Shown here: one piece after another, positions 53,505 through 64,000 of the stretch
Position numbering within the stretch: the first letter of the stretch is position 1
How the letters are laid out: the number at the start of each line of letters is the position of its first letter
Source: Neostapfia colusana
Lineage: Eukaryota; Streptophyta; Magnoliopsida; Poales; Poaceae
DNA length: 64,000 nt
Direction of reading: 5' to 3'
Assembly: GCA_030760725.1 (NCBI GenBank)
Contig: JASWHV010000002.1
Coordinates: 64,473,900-64,537,899 of the forward strand
Notes under the pieces: model-generated
Databases searched by the model: none
What the model saw: the letters and a program-made list of their open reading frames with translations, nothing else
What the model was told of the DNA's origin: nothing
Translations under genes and position numbers: made by a program

Positions 53505-55346
53505 GGGACGACATCTACACCCCGTGTGCAGCCCTCAGATGGCAAGGACGTACCAGTCAAGGTCGTCCACGTCTGTCCTGATGCCGCCCAGACACCCGAA
53601 TCGCCGGGAGTCTGGGTGACAAATAGGAAGACGCGCTCGTCACCTTTCTCCGGGCAAATGTCGACGTGTTTGCGTGGTAACCGTCAGAAATGTCCGGGAT
53701 CCCCAGAGAGGTGATTGAGCGCCAACTGAAGATCCACCCCGACGCCAGGACGGTCCAACAGAATCCTCGGAAGCAATCCATCGAGCGGCAAGACTTCATC
53801 CCATGATGAAATCAAGAAGCTGCTCGATGTTGGCTTCATTCGAGAGGTCCACCATCCTCGATGGTTGGCCAACCCTGTTGTCTCCCCAAGGTTGGCTGGA
53901 AGCTTCGGATGTGCATCGAGTACACCACCCTCAATAAGGCATGTCCAAAGGATCAGTTTCCTCTCCCCCGTATAGACCAATTAGTGGATTCTACATCTGG
54001 TTGTGATCTACTATGTTTTGTAGACGCATACAACCTTCATCAGTAGATGGTCTATACTGCAATCTGTCCATGCCTTATGGTCTTAAAAATGCCCTTCCAA
54101 CTTTCGTACGTGCATTGCACAAAACATTGGGAACCACATTCATGACCTACTAGAGGTGTATGTCGATGACATCATAGTAAAGGTTAAGTCGCAAGCATCT
54201 CTGCTCGACAACCTAGCCCTAGTATTTGATAGACTGCGTTCGACACGCACGAAGTTGAACCTAGACAAATGTGTCTTCGGTGTCTCTGCCGGGAAGCTGC
54301 TCGGTTTCTTGGTCTCACACCGAGGAATTGAAGCTAACCAGAAAAGATTAAGGCGATATAACTGATTTGGCCCCCCAACCCGCATTAAAGACGTGCATAA
54401 GCTTCCGGGATGCCTGGCTGCGCTCAGTCGGTTTATCTCTTGACTGGCTGAGCGGGCTCTTCCGTTCTAAAAGCTCCTATGCAAATCCGGTCCATTCGTA
54501 TGGACCGAGGAGGCAGATGAGGCATTCCAGAAGCTGAAGAAGTTCCTCACAATGCTGCCGATCATGGTGGCCTCGGAAAAGGCGAGCCTCTACTCCCCTA
54601 CATCGCTGCTACAACTGAGGTCGTGAGCACGGTTCTGGTTGCGGAGCGGCTAGAACTCCATCGACCTCAAGTCCCAGATGAGGCACTTGCTGCCATTGGT
54701 CTCGAGTCCCAGGACTCAGACTCCGCAGGAGTCTCGAGGGACGGGGAAATAGTCGGGTCCCAACTAGCTGGACATGATGATCGATGCAATTCCGGGTCTG
54801 AGCTCCCGAAATGCAATCCCTTACTCGGGGGCCTGGGGGCCCCGAGTCCCAGACCTCCCCCAGAAGATCCAATAAGGTGTTAGCCAGCTAGACCTAGCGG
54901 CCAGTGCACATCTGGGTCCGAGCTCCCAGAGTGTAGTTCCGGACCCGAGGGCCGGGGGCCCCCCGAGTCCCAGACCCCTACAAGAGGATGCCTCGGACCC
55001 CTCCGGGAGGGTCCGAACTGTCCAGCGTCCGGTCTACTTCATCAGCGAGGTCCTCCACGATGCCAAGACAAGATATCTAGAGGTGCACAAGCTGCTCTAT
55101 GCAGTCCTCGTTGCTTCAAGAAAGCTGCGCCACTACTTCTAAGCTCACAAGATCTCGGTGGTTACCTCGTACCCACTGAGAACCGTCCTCCACAGCACCA
55201 ACACAACTGGAAACATAGAAAATGGGCTTCGGAGCTAGTGGAGTTCGAGCTGGACTTCTTACCACGCCATACGGTGAAGAGCCAGGCGCTAGCTGACTTC
55301 GTGGAAGAGTGGAAGCCACCACCATGCCACTCAGGGGGCCAAGACA
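53505..55346 (+). pseudogene. Gypsy I: decayed RT and RNase H
   Basis: Pieces in shifting frames: EIKKLLDVGFIREVHHPRW, MCIEYTTLNKACPKDQF, PLPRIDQLVDSTSGCDLLCF, the catalytic box VYVDDIIVK near 54160, LNLDKCVFGVSAGKLLGF, VSHRGIEANQKR, then the RNase H tether WTEEADEAFQKLKKF and VLVAERLE. After an unrelated insert, RNase H resumes (VYFISEVLHDAKTRYLE, ELDFLPRHTVKSQALADF). Several stops and frameshifts are visible. Integrase is absent because Tekay LTR J starts at about 55347. Confidence 0.85.
54690..55010 (+). repeat. Repetitive insert in the RNase H region of gypsy I
   Basis: RNase H homology stops near 54665 and resumes near 55025. Between them lie two diverged copies of a unit of about 130 bp: GGGTCTGAGCTCCCGAAATG then GGGGGCCCCGAGTCCCAGAC, and GGGTCCGAGCTCCCAGAGTG then a CCCCGAGTCCCAGACC variant. 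They are GC-rich and noncoding. Confidence 0.6.
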
Positions 55347-58300
55347 TCGGGAAAATCCCCAAAAAGGGGTAGCAAGAAAAATTCAGCTCATGTACACTTA
55401 GGAAAAATGACGGGAATTAAAACTTTGAATTATAACAGTGTAAGTTCAAAGTGAGGATTTAGACTTCCCAAAAACTTCCAAACATGGAGATCTAAATGCA
55501 TAACTTGGACCTCCATATTTCAAATATTCAACCTTCCAAATTTCAGCTCATTTGGAGGGGTTTTAGTATTTGTTTGGGATTAAAAGAGGAAGCCCTCTAA
55601 TCAGAATTTCAAATTCAGTTTCAAATTCCAATTTCCTCAATTTGCAAATTTGGTTCCACAAATGTGATCTTCACATTTTAATTAGAAGCCATGCCAAAAA
55701 TTAGAAACTTTGGAGTTGGTTTGCTATGTTTTTGGAATAATGCAAAAGGAAGAAATTCAAATTCCATTTGAAATTCAAATGATCAAACACAATTCAAACT
55801 TCACACCAGAATTCAAACCATTTGAATTCAGAAAATTCAAACCTTAACTTTAGGGTGAAGTAAGGCATTTAATTCTGAGTAGCTGGGTTAAAAATATCAG
55901 AGAAAAATTTGATTAAAAGAGGGGGAGGTGGGGCCCAGTAGTCAGCCTCACAACAGAGCTACCGCCTCTGTTTTGCTTCAGCCGGTCGCCGAGGCGCCGC
56001 CAGCTCCCGGCGTGACCCTCTCCCGAGGACGGCACCGCGCCAGCTCCTGCTTCTCGGCCGCGTGATCATCTCCGCACCCCCCAGCTGCAGCACCAAAAGT
56101 CTCTTTTGCTCCCTCGCACTCTCACCGCTTCTCCGTTTTCTCCTGCAAGGAAACTGTCTGGCGCCGTTTCTGTTCCCTACTCGCACACACTCGCTCGAGC
56201 TCGGATGATCGAGCTCCAAGCAGCAAAAAGAAGTGCAAGTGCGTGCTCCAGTCCACCGTTCTTCCACCTAAGTTTCATAGCTCGCGCTACGCACAAACCA
56301 ACACTTGGCGCCGGCGTTCGGAGGTGCCCGGTGGATCCACGTTCGGATCACCGTGGACAGAATGCTACAACCGGTGTCACCGCCCCTTCCCTACACAAGA
56401 AAGGTGCGTTGTTGTCCATAGATTGTGTTGCCGAAAGCCTCATGTCAATTGATCAATCGGGTAGTGAGAATTTTGGGTTTTACCAAACCCTAGTTCATAG
56501 CGACACCTCTCGGTCTACGATCAAATTCGTCGCGCAGCAGTAGCTAGAGCTCATTCTGGTCTAGGAGAATCTTTGCTAGATCCCTACGGTCCTTCTAGCT
56601 CATACAGCGCTAGAAACCATCAAAGACTGAAGCAGTTCTTTGAGTTTTTGTCGCCGCTGTCGTTTTGCGGGCTCAGGTCGCCGGTGAGGTCCCCCCTCCG
56701 GTGGTTTTCATGGAGAGCGGGCTATGGGTCGACGTTGTCCAGGTGACACTAGTGCTTTTAGAGCAAACCCTAGCCTGAAAGACCCACTGTCGAGTGAGAA
56801 CGAGGTGGCTGAAGGGAGGTTCAACATGGTCGCCGGTGCGAGCACCTTCCGGCCATTGTCATCCGCCGGCGACCCCACCATCGTGTTCAGCACGGTGTAG
56901 AACTCACAGGCGGTGAGTTTAAGGAAGTTCGGACCACGGGAACCCCGTCCCGGTGAGCCTCGCTGGCGTGCGCCGCCGCAGGGGCCACGGGCAGCGCGAG
57001 GAAGAAGAAGGAGGACCGGGTCCCACCGGTCAGCCTCTGTACCACGCGGGGATCGGCCTGTGGCGCCGGATCTGGTGCGGCTGCGCGGGAAATAACCCCG
57101 TGGCCTCGGTGTTGCCGTCATCTGAGTGGATAGCGCCACGGGTGGGGCCCACAGCCAGGATTTAAACATTTCTTTAATTTCCAGATTTAGTGCAAACTTC
57201 AAAGGACCATAACTCTCAGTAGGAATGTCCAAAATTCGTGAAACAAATTTTGCTGGATTCCTATCAGTCAGTACTTTGCAGAAATGCAAAGAAATTGTTC
57301 TGAGGATCTCAGTAAATTTCTCAAAAATTCATAAAAATTAAATCTTTGGTAATTAATTCCAGAGGATCTCTGATATGGAATAGCTTCAAATTTGGCTAGG
57401 AGGTTCCTTATGATATTACTGATCTCCAGTAAAACTTTGAGCTTCATTGGAGTTCATTTGCTAGGCTGAATTGCCTTCCAGAGTTCAACCTTTATTTGAA
57501 AATTCAAATTTAAACAGAAACTTTTCAGGACTCCTATCCAACTTCTAAATATCATATCTCTCTGTTGGTAGCTCCAAAAATGGTGAAACAAATTTTGTTA
57601 GATCCATGGAGACTTACCCTAATCAGATCTTCCACTTTTAGCTATGTTAAAACTCCTGATTTGGGTTCAAAATTCAGAGAAGCCTTGTACTTGTAGGAAT
57701 TTTGGAGACTACATTGTGCAATGACATTTCTCCAAATTTTGCGCAGATCATCCATAGAGTCTAGTATCTACTGTAAAAATCCCAAAGCCAATTAAGGAAC
57801 ATAAATAGCAGTAGCTATGAGTAGGGTTTCAATTCTTATAAGTCCTTAATACTTACACATATTTTTTTGCTACATTTCATTTAGTGACCGAAGTTGAGGA
57901 CACACCGGAGCCCTTAGATGTCCTCCCACCAGAAGCTAATTTCTCCTCTGACACGCAACCAGGCAAGCCCCGGTTTGCATTTAAGTATTTTTGCAAATTT
58001 TTTATTTGTATCACTTATGTCTAGGGTGAATGCTTGCATTAGAGTTAGGGTGATTGAAACCCAACTTGCATAACCTTTTAAATCCAATGGAGGGTTGGGT
58101 AGTTTACAGGCTCAACGAGTAGAGAATGCCGTGCTAATATGCTTAGGATCTCGGTAGAAGTCGAGTAGTTGGAATCTACTCGCGAGGTAAGGCTTTATCC
58201 CACGGTTTGGTCGGAATAGAAAATGGCTTAAGAGTGGAGAAAATGAGACCCAGCAGGGGGGATAGGAAGCAGTGAGCGTAGGTCTCACTTGCGTAGCCCT

Positions 58301-58495
58301 GTTGGTGTCGGTTGAGGACCGAGTCGTGTGCGGGCCTGCTGAACAAGTATCGAACAATACCGGATGGCATACTGATATAAGCAGGAAACCGATGTAATTG
58401 GTTAACCTGGGTGCCGAGGCTTACCCAACCGTAAATAGAAGTGGGTTGAGGGTAGCAAGGTGTAAATCTGCCAGTGGTCAGCATCCCGGTTTCAC
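55347..58495 (+). repeat. Tekay LTR J, 3'-truncated
   Basis: The LTR starts near 55347 (TCGGGAAAATCCCC, a decayed TGTAAAATCCC-type start) inside the RNase H of gypsy I. It contains modules GTGGGGCCCAGTAGTCAGCC at 55928 and GGGTCCCACCGGTCAGCC at 57018, the AGCTCCAAAA block twice (near 57210 and 57555), exon A and hairpin 1 (CGAGTAG/CTACTCG at 58162-58182). Homology to LTR G stops near 58490, about 860 bp before the expected end, where LTR F begins. Confidence 0.8.
57885..57962 (+). CDS. Exon A of the LTR small-protein gene in LTR J (partial)
   Basis: The segment follows the acceptor TTTCATTTAG and ends at the GC donor CCAG|GCAAGC. It reads TEVEDTPEPLDVLPPEAN with the same phase as in LTR-1, G and F. 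Codons for P, L, D and E differ from the relatives mainly at third positions. Exon B and the stop codon are lost with the 3' part of this LTR. Confidence 0.45.
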
Positions 58496-60176
58496 TGAAC
58501 CGACTCAACCGAGGCCACGGCGACCGTCGGGCGCTCGGGGAGCCGACAGCGCGAGCGTTTACCGCCACCTCACGGTGAAAAACGCGGCTACAAAGTCCAG
58601 CACACGAGCTCCCCCACCCATTTCCTTTGTTTCCGAGTAAACCCAGCTCCCCCCGCGCGAGAAGAACTGGTTCCGCTCATGAGCTGTTACCGCCGTTCTC
58701 TGATCACCGGCGACCGGCCGATCCCGGCGGTATCACGCGCCACCACCAGAGAAGAAAAGGTGCGCCCTCGTGTGAGGAAGCTGTGGGAGGAAACCGTTCA
58801 CCGTTTCATGCGGGGTAGAGAGAGAATTCTGAGTTTTCCCCGACGGTGCACCGTAGGGTTAGCAATCGGTCACCGGCAAAATTCATTGCACCGGAGCAAC
58901 CGCGGGTCGAGCTGTAGCTCACACACGTTCTAGACACTCGTGCGCGTCTCTCTGAGCAGAAAACCGCAGGAGTAACCGTTCCAAACCCTAGTTTCACCGG
59001 TAACAGCCAGAGGAAGGGAGGGTCGCCGGTGAGGTCTAGGTTGCCGGCTGTTTAGGGCCCAACCGAGGTCGTGCCAAGCTTTCTCCCTGAGCATGGTGAC
59101 GCGATTAGCGGGAGAGGAGGTGGTCAAGAGAGCGGGAACGCGTTGCCGAGGTAGCACAGAGGCATAGAGCTCGTCGCCGATGAGCTACGGTGGTTAGCCG
59201 GCGGCGGCATGGTGTCCAGCATGTTCAGCGTCCAAAATTAGGTGGGGGCGGCAAGTCTCACCGTCGCCGGCGAGCCAGGTCGCCGGGAACGCCGACGTCG
59301 CCGGAGCTCCGGCGGCTCGGGCGGTGGCGTTGGGAGGTAGACGAAGGTGCGGACCCTACATGTCAGCCGCTGAGTTAAGCGCGCGCGAGCGCGGCTAGTT
59401 TAAATTAAACCGGGCGGGCCCCGCTGTCATCCTCGGATTAAGCACGGGAAAGGATTTTCTGTAGGAAAATAATTCAGGGATCAGCCCAAACTTTAGAAAT
59501 TCATAACTTTGGCTAGGAAACTCCAAATTCAGTGAACCAAATTTTGTTGAACTCAGAATTTTGAGTAATTTCCAGCAATACAAATTTCAGCTCATGAAAG
59601 TTAGTAGTTTTCCAGAAGTAAATCCCTAAATTTAAAACTGTTAGGAATTTTATCTGGAGAATTACTTTATGGAAAATTCTGAAATTTGGCTGAGTGGTTC
59701 ATGGGAAAATCCTTGAGTCACAGTAAAATTTTCAGACTCATCCAAGTTCATTTAGGCCCCCTAATGGGGTGATTAAGTAAACTGCCCTGAGAAAATAGAA
59801 AAATGTACAGAAACATTTTTCAGATTTTCTCAAATCTTGTTTAGGGCACAACTTCCTCTAGGGTTCTTAAAATGACATCAAACCAATTCCATTAGAACCA
59901 TCTTAAGTTCTAGTTTCCAGAAAGTAATGGTTGGAGCCATGAAAAACCCTGGAATTACTTAGAGACTCTAATATTGACCAAATAGGCTTTTATTTGTACA
60001 AAGCTCAAATGAACTTTGATTCAAATGAAACTTGGTCAAGACTCTGGTTAGGACCCTACCAAGCCACCATAAAAATTTCAGAACCAAAGAGGAGGGTTAG
60101 CTAGAGTTATAGTAATTACTTATTCAAGTTTACACATTGCATTTAAATTGACATATAGCATATGGTTAACGTGTAG

Positions 60177-61358
60177 TCGCTGAAGGCGAGGAGACTCCTG
60201 AAGTGCTCGACTTCCTTCTTCCGGACGAAGACCTAACCACTGACCAACAGCAATAAGGCAAGCGCCGGTTTGCATTAACCTTTTTATAAAGTTTTGTTTT
60301 GTTTACATGTCTAGTGTGAAGTATGAATATGCATTAGGTGTAGGATGGATGGAATCCCACTTGCATAACCAGAATTTGCCTATAAGAGTGAGGGTAGTGT
60401 CTAAGACCTCGAGTAGACAGGCTATGCTTAATGATTCATAGGACTTCGGTACAAGTCGAGTAGTTGGAATCTACTCGCGAGTTTAGGCGTGGGACACAGG
60501 GGATTGGTTCGAGTGATGTGAGATCACTTTATTAATGAAAATGAGACTAGGCAGGGGCTAGGGTGCAGCAAGAGGAAGTCTTGTGTGCGCGGCCCTGTCC
60601 GTGTCGACTGAGGACCGATCCGTGTGCGGCCCAGCTGAACAAGTATTGAACATACCGAAGGCATATCGGATATATGGGCCCTGATAAACCGATGTAACCT
60701 GTACCTCCGGGCGTCGAGGCATAACGCACCGATTTACAGGTGTAGGCTGAGGGCAGCAAGGTGGAAATCTGCTAGCGGGCATAGAGAGATGCTCCAAGTA
60801 GGGAACCTCCTGCTCGTTTCGGTGTGACCGGTTCGACGTTTGGGCTGTTGGGTGAACGGTTGTCCCGTACGACATCGAGTGAGCGTGCTGTGCAGCTCCA
60901 CGGGTGGGCGTACATGAAGTGCTCTTTGGGTATCCCTGCAGGTGTATATCGAGTCGATTTGACGTCCCTCGCGGTGACGAGTACCGCCTGTTCACTGCAT
61001 CGTAACGTAGTTAATTTATGGAATGTTATGATTCAATTCTGCTGTATGATATAATTGTATTGTTACATGTGTGCCACCAAATATTGCTTACTAAATTTCA
61101 GATTCATGAACTGTTAACTTGTGGCTAAAAGAGGAACTAAGGATAAACTATAGGCGTGTCCGTTTGCTGAAATTTTACCATCCCATGTTCATTGTACCCT
61201 ACATGTAGAGTTTCATGCCTAGGTGAGTCGGTTAAGTCTTGTTGAGCCATCGTGCTCACGGTTGCTGCTTAAGTGTTTTTCACGGTTACGAGTCCACCGG
61301 CGAGGGTTACCCTCCGTCGGGGACCACGGCTGAGTGGGAGCCGTACACCCCGCGCTGA
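60177..61358 (+). pseudogene. Broken exons A and B of the LTR small-protein gene in LTR F
   Basis: Exon A (60177-60257) reads GEETPEVLDFLLPDEDL, but its last full codon is TAA (60254-60256) where LTR G has CAA. Exon B keeps YESTGEGYPPSG and AEWEPYTPR before TGA 61356-61358, but a small deletion near 61282 removed the acceptor AG and the first codons. This looks like a recently inactivated copy of the gene that is intact in LTR G. Confidence 0.5.
60457..61258 (+). other. Structured RNA block in LTR F
   Basis: Hairpin 1 is CGAGTAG/CTACTCG at 60457-60477. Hairpin 2 is ATCGG/CTGAT at 60665-60685, with one G-U pair where LTR G has a G-C pair. Hairpin 3 is GAGC/GCTC near 60882-60898. Hairpin 5 is TGAGC/GCTCA at 61243-61258. 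The RNA block remains foldable although the small ORF is broken. Confidence 0.58.
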
Positions 61359-61433
61359 GCTGAGGAGTGCAGCTAGTGTGGTTTGCCCTAGGGCTGGGCA
61401 ACCGACTTTTGCCAGATAGGCGGGCGTGAGTTG

Positions 61434-61462
61434 TATAAAATAGACTTCCGCTGTGTAATAAA
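61434..61462 (+). promoter_or_regulatory. TATA box and poly(A) signal of LTR F
   Basis: TATAAAA (61434-61440) and AATAAA (61457-61462), in the same positions as in LTR G, about 155-180 bp before the LTR end. Confidence 0.5.
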
Positions 61463-61619
61463 GACACTACTTTGTAACTGAGTATTGTACTAGTTTGTAC
61501 AGTTTCAGTTTGTTTTCTATGTAATACAATGTATCCTGATGATGTGTGCTGTCGGGTGTCGCATCGCGCGGCACCACCCTCTGCGATCCTGGATGAGCGG
61601 ATTCCGGTCCGCCACAGCC

Positions 61620-61631
61620 TGGTATCAGAGC
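61620..61631 (+). other. Primer-binding site of element F
   Basis: TGGTATCAGAGC, a perfect initiator-Met site, 3 bp after the LTR end. Confidence 0.92.
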
Positions 61632-63691
61632 TGCATTGGGGATAGCACAGTACTTAAGGACTGTATTACGGGAAGACTTAGGTTTACAGTGAGGATTCGG
61701 TAGTTTGCCCAAGTAAGGACTATATGAGCATAGTTACTTAAAGTGGCAAGATTAACATATGTGTTATAATTCTGAATTTTAATTATGTAACGATGCACCT
61801 ACGCTGTGGTAAGAATGGTATGGAACGGCACTGAAAGCGGTTCAATTTCTGTTAGCTCCCCTGACGAGGAACGTGGTTCAGGGATAGGTCTCACAACTTG
61901 GTGTGAGACGTTAATATGAAACTCTTGGAGTCTTCATGTTCCTGAGTTCATATGAAACGCTGATCCCTAGCGTGCATTAGGCAAGTAAGTGGAGACCCCA
62001 TCGCGTGGGCAGTAACGCGAGAGTGTGTTTGTCTGGAAATAGCCCAGGAGGACATACGCAGCGCTTGCCATCGGCGTGCCCTGCATGGCAGTAGGTGGTA
62101 TCCGTTGGGTTGATAACATTCCCAACCATGACGACCCGTTCATGATATACTCGGGTTCCCCGTCGTGTGGTTGAAACACAATCACGTACCTTGAGACGTG
62201 ACTTAACTCAAGAATGGCCGTATGACAATGATACGGGCGTTTGCATTTACTTTTAAATATGGTCCTGCCTGAAATGAAAACAACCATTGAGTGCATCATT
62301 ATTGTGTGGTCTTCTGCAGGTACTAACCACGTATGTATCCCGCGTAGTATACCTGTGCGAGAGCCCGTTTAGTGCCACACTTGAGACGTATATGCCGGTA
62401 TAATCCAGTTAGGATTTTCTTTTTGTGAGGAACATAGTACCGACATATCATAGGCATGTGCATGAAAGATAATGATAACAAGGAATTAAAATCACTAAGT
62501 TTCAACATTTAGGACCCTGGTTGGGTAGAAAAATTCAATAGTTGATCAGTGTAGTTCCAAAGGATTGAAAAACAGAGTGCTCTGTTTTGGGCAGCAAGTT
62601 TGCTGAACTTTGACAGGGCATAACTCACAGACTATTTAGTCAAGGGAGGTGTGGGAGATAGTTCTGGAAATCTGTTTAAGCACTCTACAACTTTGTTGTA
62701 GACTTCCAGGGCTGAATCACACCTTAAGATGGCTTAAATCCCAGAGGATTGTAAACTTTCCAGAACTAGGACAGATTTGAAACACTCTCTGGACTGTTCT
62801 GTTTTTCAAGCATAACTTAAAAAAAAGGGTATACCCAGTGCTGAAAGCTCCCACACGTTGTGGGGTCTGGGGAAGGGAATTTCTAGGCAGCCTTCCCCTT
62901 GCTTATTTTTCAAGCATAACTTCCTGTAGAAAAATCTAAAATTATCATATGACACATCTTTGGAAAGGTTAGGAAAGGTGTTGCATCTTTGTAATTCAAA
63001 GTTTCTGTATTTGCAGCACGGAATTCAGTGGAAATATGAGTTGAAAACAGGAACTTCCTAAAGGAGGTGCTGTTGAAATTCTTCCAGAAATTCTGTTAAC
63101 TTTGAATTACCATAACCTTTTAACCAGATCTGATCTCAAGGCATATAATACTCATTGGAAATATGCTGAAATTTACTTTAACTTTGGTATTCAGCTTGCG
63201 TTATGAAAATGCCCAGAACCAGATCAAAATCTGGGATACATAGAAACTGGTCATTCTGACAGAGGGATGACAGTTGAACTCATTTGAGCGGTTGTTGTAC
63301 CCTAGGGGGTTTAAGTACTTCCAATGGGGTAGAACATACTCATGAATGGTTATCTTCAACTAGTGAAAGATTTGAGTATATGCCTTACTCAAGTTTCTTT
63401 TGCTAGAGGCCATGTTTGTGTCGTATTGAAGATAAAAGGGTGGTATACGTGATGACAAAGCGATAGTAACGTCTCGTAGTGACCAAACCTAGTTGTGGTG
63501 AGCTTCCAAAGAGGAGGTTCATCAAGTTGGATTTAACTAGCTTGTATTTGGTCTGGTAATGGTGTAGCTTGTGCAAAGTTATTACATTATCCGCATACGA
63601 TATGTATCACATGTTTTAATGTTTTACGCCTATTTTATTGGACTGCATGCAATATGTTGCGGGACTGATGTTTATTGTCGTATGGTTGCAG
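61632..63691 (+). other. 5' leader of element F (noncoding)
   Basis: Two kilobases without a plausible ORF lie between the primer site and gag. The part near 62335-62450 matches the leader of copy B (about 6140-6250). The second half holds the diverged repeat modules (TCTGGAAATCT at 62663 and relatives near 62957 and 63150) and a small retroposed-looking insert at 62819-62905. The leader ends TATGGTTGCAG directly at the gag ATG. No extra ORF like that of copy B is present. Confidence 0.7.
62802..62922 (-). mobile_element. Short SINE-like insert with 17-bp target duplication
   Basis: TTTTTCAAGCATAACTT occurs at 62802-62818 and again at 62906-62922. Between the copies are 87 bp that begin with eight A residues and include GGGTATACCCAGTGCTGAAA and GTGGGGTCTGGGGAAGGG. 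The leader of copy B lacks them at the matching place. A long perfect target duplication and a homopolymer at one end are marks of retroposition. The body resembles, from memory, Au-type grass SINE fragments. If so, it is truncated and lies on the minus strand with a T-rich tail. Confidence 0.65.
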
Positions 63692-64000
63692 ATGGTTCGC
63701 ACTCGGACCACACACGAGGTTGGTGGCTCTAGCCAGCAGGGAGGCGATGACTCCCAGCCACCTGCCTACGACAGCACCCCGCAGCAGCAACCACCACCGC
63801 CGCCTCCGCTTACCCTAGCGGATGTGATAGCGGCACTGGTGGGTGGTCGTGAGGAGCAGACCGACCTGCTCCGCGCGATCGTGCAGAATATGTCCCAGGC
63901 GGGGGGCGTCAAGAGAGGGGGCCTCGTGAGCCCCATGATGTGACGTACTCGGATTTCATGAGTACACACCCTCCGGTGTTCACAGAAGCCGCAGAACCAC
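63692..64000 (+). pseudogene. Start of gag of element F (frameshifted, cut by window end)
   Basis: ATG 63692 (MVRTRTTHEVGG) follows TTGCAG directly; in-frame codons upstream are leader. A Gln/Pro tract follows (TPQQQPPPPPP), then LTLADVIAALVGGREEQTD. Near 63900 one base is missing compared with element C, so the nominal frame ends at 63943, while the other frame continues with STHPPVFTEAAEP to the window end. The element is the same family as C and G. Confidence 0.88.

Larger units (their letters stand above)
58496..61616 (+). repeat. 5' LTR of Tekay element F, 5'-truncated
   Basis: This is closely related to LTR G from roughly 700-800 bp into that LTR to the end (GGTCCGCCACA). It lacks the LTR start and joins LTR J directly. 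It retains one promoter-like module (GCGGACCCTACATGTCAGCC at 59349), the conserved block near 59500, exon A, hairpins 1, 2, 3 and 5, exon B without its acceptor, TATAAAA at 61434 and AATAAA at 61457. Confidence 0.85.

Overview
The window looks like a stretch of a grass (Poaceae) genome made almost entirely of nested LTR retrotransposons; I recognise no host gene. Pointers to a grass are several Ty3/gypsy chromoviruses of Tekay/RIRE3 type (about 4-kb LTRs, initiator-Met primer site, C-terminal chromodomain), a SIRE/Maximus-type Ty1/copia element, a Tat/Retand-type gypsy remnant and a short-LTR copia. The species cannot be read from the sequence.

Layout. 1-35036: a tandem Tekay complex, LTR-internal-LTR-internal-LTR, whose first copy (A) is cut by the window edge. 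The middle LTR (1545-5629) is the 3' LTR of A and the 5' LTR of B. Copy B carries an extra ORF upstream of gag, split by a minus-strand SIRE-type copia (K, 7482-25456) with a perfect 5-bp target duplication GACGG. K itself contains a 5'-truncated Tekay element (G, 15923-22634) and carries an envelope-like ORF 3' of pol. The A/B complex sits in an older minus-strand Tekay element (C, 35037-39920), so four insertion levels are visible. 39921-44245: Tekay LTR D, still joined to its primer site. 44271-50994 plus LTR 51096-51360: minus-strand copia E, interrupted by solo Tekay LTR H (44801-48746). 51391-55346: decayed Tat/Retand-type gypsy I with its 5' LTR. 55347-61616: two truncated Tekay LTRs (J and F) joined end to end. 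61617-64000: leader and start of gag of F.

Main new observation. All the Tekay LTRs, even those too diverged to line up elsewhere, share one architecture in their last third. An exon-like segment (exon A) starts after an AG acceptor and ends at a GC or GT donor; then comes an intron-like stretch of about 1.0-1.2 kb; then a second exon-like segment (exon B) begins after a TTTTGCAG- or TTTTTCAG-type acceptor and ends in a stop codon. In four independent LTR types (LTR1/LTR2, G, D, H) exons A and B join in an open frame, and differences in exon A among LTR1, G, F and J fall largely at synonymous third positions. The intron holds several hairpins whose stems change by compensating substitutions while the loops stay fixed. 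I read this as a spliced small-protein gene plus a structured RNA embedded in the LTR.

Most coding regions are broken by nonsense changes, frameshifts, deletions or insertions. The least damaged are G pol from the RT onward (open) and K pol (one stop codon after its truncation). All lineage names and boundaries come from reading the sequence, without database searches.
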